From: Symbiobacteriaceae bacterium | GTDB lineage: Bacteria > Bacillota > JAAYKD01 > WRDA01 | Assembly (NCBI GenBank): GCA_009779515.1 | Contig: WREE01000070.1 | Coordinates: 1-10,016, forward strand | Length of the DNA: 10,016 bases | Reading direction: 5' to 3' | Part shown: positions 7,021 through 10,016 of the stretch, piece after piece | Layout: the number at the start of each line of letters is the position of its first letter | Numbering within the stretch: position 1 is the first letter of the stretch | Made by a program: the position numbers and the translations under genes | The notes under the pieces: model-generated | Seen by the model: only the letters and a program-made list of their open reading frames with translations | What the model was told of the DNA's origin: nothing | Databases searched by the model: none

Positions 7021-7499
7021 TTTCGACCACTCCGAATGTTGCCTTCTAAAGCGATAATTAGTTGCACTTCTCCTTGCCCCAGCCCCATCTCCTGAGCGAT
7101 GTCCAAGACACTTTGCCCTCGTTGGCTACGTTGGAGTATTTCTGCTACCTGGGGGGAGAGTTGGGGGGGAGGAGAGGGTGCCAGGGCGGGGTTTACCGGC
7201 AAAGGCTCCGCTTCCAGACTAGCTTTAAGCTCTGCTCTGGTCTCCTGCAGGGAGTAGATAGCTTCTATAGCCGTGCGGCTAAACTCTTCTTGCTGGCGCA
7301 GCCTGGCTTCCAGCTGAGAAAGTCTATAGATAAGTGTCTCCCGCGTAGTCGTATTGAGTCGTTCGCTCTGGCGCCAAAAGTACAAAGAAACCATGACCAC
7401 CACGCTAAGGATGGCCATAACTAACAGGATGATGACCTGCAGCCAGTAGCTACCACCGGCGTTAAACCACATCTCCGGCATAGGCGTCTTAAGCACCAC
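7014..7499 (-). CDS. Membrane-anchored coiled-coil protein at the SwrB position of the flagellar cluster
   Basis: 161 aa. One membrane helix lies at about residues 19-42 (WLQVIILLVMAILSVVVMVS), followed by a charged coiled coil (about 45-95), a proline-rich linker (99-113) and a C-terminal helical segment, VAEILQRSQRGQSVLDIAQE then MGLGQGEVQLI, that looks like a small helix-turn-helix of the DUF6115 type. In Bacillus subtilis the gene directly behind sigD is swrB, a single-pass protein of similar size that promotes flagellar assembly. Position and layout match; residue-level homology is not shown. The start is uncertain: GTG at 7499 directly abuts the TAG of the preceding gene but has no good ribosome site, whereas ATG at 7484 has AGGTGG about 14 bases upstream. 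The stop lies inside a hairpin repeat. Probably the last gene of the flagellar operon. Confidence 0.8.
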   Translation of the reverse strand: MVLKTPMPEMWFNAGGSYWLQVIILLVMAILSVVVMVSLYFWRQSERLNTTTRETLIYRLSQLEARLRQQEEFSRTAIEAIYSLQETRAELKASLEAEPLPVNPALAPSPPPQLSPQVAEILQRSQRGQSVLDIAQEMGLGQGEVQLIIALEGNIRSGRNR

Positions 7500-7778
7500 C
7501 TAGATTCTTATATCCAGCCGCTTCCTCTTTTTAGGGTCTTTTTGTTTAGGATCATCGGTTTCCTTTTTTTCTTTTTCCTGACCACGTTGGCGCTGGCGAG
7601 GCTCGAACTGAACAGCATGGGTCTCATCGCGACGCTCCACTTTACGTTCACGTTCAGCCATGGTTTTGGCCACTTCAGCGGCAAATGTTTGCTGAACTGC
7701 GGGGCGTTCCCCCTGACGCAGAGCCCGTTCTGCTTCAGCTAAGCGAGCTACGTTAGTATGAAAATCGACGGGACGCAT
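7500..7778 (-). CDS. Small charged protein of the flagellar operon, function unknown
   Basis: 92 aa beginning MRPVDFHTNVARLAEAERAL. It is soluble, helical in the first 55 residues and very rich in K, R, E, Q and D afterwards, with a basic tail KKRKRLDIRI. No enzyme motif is seen. Small proteins starting with similar 'MDMRPVDF' sequences are familiar next to flagellar sigma genes in Clostridia, but I know no function. Start: ATG at 7778 has AGGTGG at 7792-7787, 8 bases away. In-frame GTG, GTG and ATG codons at 7790-7782 overlap that site and are less likely. It follows the sigma factor closely and its TAG directly abuts the first possible start of the next gene, so the three are surely co-transcribed. 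Confidence 0.8.
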   Translation of the reverse strand: MRPVDFHTNVARLAEAERALRQGERPAVQQTFAAEVAKTMAERERKVERRDETHAVQFEPRQRQRGQEKEKKETDDPKQKDPKKRKRLDIRI

Positions 7779-7786
7779 ATCCATCA

Positions 7787-7792
7787 CCACCT
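7787..7792 (-). promoter_or_regulatory. Ribosome binding site deciding the start of the small charged protein
   Basis: AGGTGG on the minus strand, 8 bases before the ATG at 7778. It overlaps the upstream in-frame GTG codons and so argues against them as starts. Confidence 0.65.
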
Positions 7793-7815
7793 ATTTATAT
7801 GTTTGGTTTTAACCC

Positions 7816-8577
7816 TTACTTATTTAGCGCCTCCTGCAAAAAAGCACGCAAGCGCAGGATGGCTTTGGAGTGCATTTGGCTGGCTCGAGACTCGGTAACT
7901 CCTAAGGCCATACCCACTTCTTTGAGGGTCAATCCTTCGTAGTAGTATAGGGAAACCAGTATACGTTCCCGTTCAGGAAGAGCGGCTATCCCTTGAGCCA
8001 ACATATGCTTTTCATCATCTTGCATCAGCTCAACATCTACCTGAGCGTGAGGATCTTCGACCATGCTCCCCCGGGTGAGGATCTCGCCTTCTTTAACGGT
8101 TATCCCTTCATCCAGGGAGAAAACCACCGTAGCACTGGCACTGTATTGCAGCTTGTGGAAATCTGCCAGGGAAAGCTCCAGAGCCTCACTCATCTCTTCG
8201 TCACTGGGCTCACGCCCCAAGGTTTGTTGTAGTGTAAGATAAGCACGCTCCATCTCTTTAATACGTTGGCGGGTAACTCGGGGCACCCAATCGTTTGCCC
8301 GCAATCCGTCCAAGATAGCGCCTTTAATGCGAGAAACGGCATAGCTTTCAAAGCGGATACCCCGTTCGGGATCGTAACGCTCCATAGCTTCCAGTAAACC
8401 TAAAGTGGCATAACTGAGCATTTCCTCAGCCTCCACGTGGGGCGGGAGACCAATCATCAGGCGAGCCACCACATGACGTACCAGGAAAGCATAGTTGGCG
8501 ATAAGTTCCTCCTTCGCAGTCAAGGAGCCTTGCGATTTATACTCCCCCCAAAGTTGTGACCAAGCTTTATCTGCCAT
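7816..8577 (-). CDS. fliA: Flagellar RNA polymerase sigma factor FliA/SigD (sigma-28)
   Basis: 253 aa, the normal length. It directs RNA polymerase to late flagellar, chemotaxis and motility promoters. Region 2: LVRHVVARLMIGLPPHVEAE (32-51), then SYATLGLLEAMERYDPERGI (55-74), FESYAVSRIKGAILDGLR (76-93) and DWVPR (96-100), all typical of the FliA/WhiG group; the DWVPR signature separates it from SigF/SigG-type sporulation factors. Region 3: about 102-150. Region 4: ALPERERILVSLYYYEGLTL (199-218), with a helix-turn-helix LKEVGMALGVTESRASQMHS (218-237). Start: ATG at 8577 with GGTGAG five bases before it. Neighbours (PilZ effector upstream, SwrB-like protein downstream) agree. No anti-sigma factor FlgM gene is in the window. 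Confidence 0.95.
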   Translation of the reverse strand: MADKAWSQLWGEYKSQGSLTAKEELIANYAFLVRHVVARLMIGLPPHVEAEEMLSYATLGLLEAMERYDPERGIRFESYAVSRIKGAILDGLRANDWVPRVTRQRIKEMERAYLTLQQTLGREPSDEEMSEALELSLADFHKLQYSASATVVFSLDEGITVKEGEILTRGSMVEDPHAQVDVELMQDDEKHMLAQGIAALPERERILVSLYYYEGLTLKEVGMALGVTESRASQMHSKAILRLRAFLQEALNK

Positions 8578-8636
8578 GAGAACTCACCACCATTCGCGCC
8601 ACCCCTCTCCCAGCTAGGAAGTAGTGGCGAAATTGC

Positions 8637-8897
8637 TTACCGGAAAAACTCATCGTCGTCGGGACGGCTGGTTAGATCCAGGCGACGCCCCGGAATAGGC
8701 GTAGGAATGCGAGGCGACTCCTCGTAGCCAAAAACCAGTTTAAAGCCGTAATCTACCACATAAACCAAAATTACAAAACCGCACCAGGTGAGCAAGACCC
8801 GCCCTACCATGTACCACAGGGATGACCCGTAAATGATATGAAAAACCAAGGTAATGACTGCCATAACTGTAGCCACCACCATGGCGATAACCCGCAT
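8637..8897 (-). CDS. Small two-helix membrane protein in the flagellar cluster
   Basis: 86 aa with two predicted membrane helices, about residues 3-22 and 30-51, and a polar tail from 58 (YEESPRIPTPIPGRRLDLTS, ending DDDEFFR). With two helices both ends should lie on the same side, probably cytoplasmic given the charged tail. I do not recognise a family. Start: ATG at 8897, with AGGGGAG about 8-9 bases before it. It sits 59 bases before fliA and 144 bases after the PilZ gene, all on the minus strand. Its job may be linked to motility or c-di-GMP signalling, but only the location suggests that. Confidence 0.75.
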   Translation of the reverse strand: MRVIAMVVATVMAVITLVFHIIYGSSLWYMVGRVLLTWCGFVILVYVVDYGFKLVFGYEESPRIPTPIPGRRLDLTSRPDDDEFFR

Positions 8898-9041
8898 AGG
8901 CTCACTCCCCTTCAGCTATTAAGGCGCTGTCATATCTAAAACAACAAAGAATTAGGCGGCTACAGCTGAAGCCACTTCCCTACTCGCCAGCGTCTCTGCG
9001 CCTGTAGTCCCTGGGTTAACCCCCAGAGTTGTGGCGCTAGC

Positions 9042-9719
9042 TTACACCAAGGCTGTGCGGTTAATCTGCTCCCGGGTCACATAACGCACCAAAAACTCCT
9101 CGTGGTCTTCCCCCACATGGGAGATAAAGCGTAAAGCAACTTCATCGGAGTATTTGCCTGGAATACGCACCGGCTTTTGCATAACCACTTCCGAGCGTAA
9201 AATTAGGCGGTAAGGCTCCAAGCAAAGCATAACTTCCAGCTGTTCGCCGGAGTCTAAGCGGAAAGGGACGACTCCCCGCATACCACCTCCGCTGATGTTG
9301 ATCGTCTCCCCCAGATAGGGGTAATCTATAGGAATCCATTTCTCTTCCTTGATGCGACAAAAGGAGAAAGGTACCCGCAGATCCAAACGAAAATGCCCTC
9401 GTTTGTTAATCCGCTTAACGGAGACCCGCATTAAGGGGTAGCGCAGCGCCCACATAGGGAAGAGAGAGAGCTCATCCTCCACCCCTTCAAAGATGGTGGA
9501 GTACTCTTCCACATCGTTCGCATCGTTGACGACAAAAACGGCAATCTCGGTGTGTCGGGTAATGGGTAACTCCCGCGCATTTCTAGGTGAGGTTACATAC
9601 AGGGAGTTAATGTCTTTGGTTAAAACACTGGCAGTAAGGCTATAGACAACCTCCGGATTGTCCTGATCCAACCAGGAGATGCGCACCTCTTTACCCCGGC
9701 GAAATACTTGCTCGCTCAT
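9042..9719 (-). CDS. YcgR/MotI-type PilZ c-di-GMP-binding flagellar brake protein
   Basis: 225 aa, soluble. The N-terminal domain (about 1-95) is a YcgR_N-like beta barrel; the C-terminal PilZ domain (about 103-215) carries the two c-di-GMP motifs: RGHFR (R107-x3-R111, followed by RVPF) and NISGGG (N141-x-S143-x2-G146). Both are intact, so it should bind c-di-GMP. Family members such as YcgR in Escherichia coli and MotI (DgrA/YpfA) in Bacillus subtilis act on the flagellar motor when c-di-GMP rises, slowing or disengaging it. The flagellar surroundings support that role here. Start: ATG at 9719 with GGGAG about 9 bases upstream. No cyclase or phosphodiesterase gene is in the window. Confidence 0.9.
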   Translation of the reverse strand: MSEQVFRRGKEVRISWLDQDNPEVVYSLTASVLTKDINSLYVTSPRNARELPITRHTEIAVFVVNDANDVEEYSTIFEGVEDELSLFPMWALRYPLMRVSVKRINKRGHFRLDLRVPFSFCRIKEEKWIPIDYPYLGETINISGGGMRGVVPFRLDSGEQLEVMLCLEPYRLILRSEVVMQKPVRIPGKYSDEVALRFISHVGEDHEEFLVRYVTREQINRTALV

Positions 9720-9868
9720 TTTTTAAAACTCCCTCAATTCAAACTTTGTAACCATTTACCACCTTAGGTTTGTTCTCCAAGTAGGTGATCTTGGAAAGTT
9801 ACCTGCAGGATTTGCCTGCCGCCAACCTAGAGTCTCCGCCCAGGTGTCCTGGGTTAGAAGTATAGCCG
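9720..9868. other. 149-base gap with small inverted repeats
   Basis: No coding frame is supported. It holds CCCAGG tgt CCTGGG (9839-9853), a 6-bp hairpin, and GCAGG atttg CCTGC within 9805-9819. On the minus strand these lie between the edge gene and the PilZ gene. There is no T-run after either hairpin, and I could not match a known riboswitch. Confidence 0.4.
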
Positions 9869-10015
9869 TCACTTTCCTAGGAAAAATCCCCGAAGTTTGG
9901 CGAAAAAGCCTTCCCCAGGGCTACTGCCCAAAGGCACCCTCTCCGACTCCGACCCAAGGTCGGTAACCCGCAACCGCTGATGCAAAGTGCGCGCCAGGTG
10001 CCGAAAGTGACGTCC
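9869..10015 (-). CDS. C-terminal end of a flagellar-cluster protein, possibly the FlhG (MinD-like) ATPase; cut by the right edge
   Basis: 48 codons and the stop TGA (9871-9869) are visible. The segment begins GRHFRHLARTLHQRLRVTDL, has a polar linker, and ends with an amphipathic, basic-aromatic helix FFAKLRGFFLGK. In many Clostridia flhG (ylxH) precedes a YcgR-like gene and fliA, and FlhG proteins end in a variable helical tail, so FlhG is the first guess. Nothing catalytic lies in this part, so the identity rests on neighbours only. The other two minus-strand frames hit stops sooner or lack a ribosome site, which supports this frame. Confidence 0.45.
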   Translation of the reverse strand, partial: GRHFRHLARTLHQRLRVTDLGSESERVPLGSSPGEGFFAKLRGFFLGK

Positions 10016-10016
10016 C

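Noticed and set aside
8580..8636. Inverted repeat CGCCAC/GTGGCG between the two-helix protein gene and fliA
   Set aside because: Short arms with a loop of about 24 bases and no T-run; likely chance, partly formed by the fliA ribosome site region.
8898..9041. Terminator or promoter in the 144-base gap (GGGTTAACCC palindrome)
   Set aside because: The palindrome has almost no loop and no T-run, and no -35/-10 or sigma-28 type promoter could be recognised.
9720..9868. c-di-GMP (GEMM) riboswitch in front of the PilZ gene
   Set aside because: The location would be attractive, but the required GEMM core could not be matched; only two small unrelated hairpins are present.
1..10016. CRISPR array, tRNA/rRNA genes, insertion sequence or phage genes
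   Set aside because: No regularly spaced repeats, no tRNA or rRNA signatures and no transposase or integrase motifs were found on either strand.

Overview
The window looks like chromosome from a motile, anaerobic, low-to-mid GC Gram-positive bacterium of the Clostridia type (Moorella/Thermoanaerobacter/Peptococcaceae-like). This is inferred from strong GGAGG/GGTGG ribosome sites, GTG and TTG starts, an iron-sulfur-rich hydrogenase-like sensor, and a flagellar sigma-factor cluster that resembles the end of the Bacillus/Clostridia fla-che operon. The genus is not determined.

Left part (1-4627, minus strand). The start of a YczE/YitT-like membrane protein runs off the left edge. Upstream of it is a gene-free stretch (304-526) packed with four consecutive hairpins. 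Then comes a very large gene (527-4627, 1366 aa). It encodes a sensory [FeFe]-hydrogenase-like module (two ferredoxin clusters, an H-cluster domain and a further four-cysteine Fe-S domain) fused to three PAS domains, a histidine kinase and two receiver domains. The H-cluster ligand cysteines are kept, but the proton-relay cysteine is replaced by proline. This fits a hydrogen or redox sensor rather than a catalytic hydrogenase.

Middle (4628-6884). Divergent from the kinase lies a decayed galactokinase: recognisable N- and C-terminal pieces are separated by frameshifts, stops and a large internal deletion. It is followed by an intact plus-strand nagB (glucosamine-6-phosphate deaminase). Convergent to nagB is a 312-aa protein of unknown family carrying an HEVLH motif, probably a zinc-metallopeptidase-like protein. 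An intrinsic terminator sits directly in front of its ribosome binding site.

Right part (7014-10015, minus strand). This is a flagellar cluster in transcription order: the C-terminal end of a possible FlhG-like protein (edge), a YcgR/MotI-type PilZ c-di-GMP effector, a small two-helix membrane protein, the flagellar sigma factor FliA/SigD, a small charged protein, and a membrane-anchored coiled-coil protein in the position SwrB holds behind sigD in Bacillus. The group ends at a hairpin-bearing repeat and the terminator at 6901-6940. A 29-base repeat is shared, with one mismatch, between this operon end and the hairpin stretch behind the sensor kinase.

The points most worth following up are the hydrogenase-sensor hybrid kinase, the galactokinase relic beside nagB, the four-hairpin stretch with its dispersed repeat, and the terminator that may act as an attenuator in front of the HEVLH protein.
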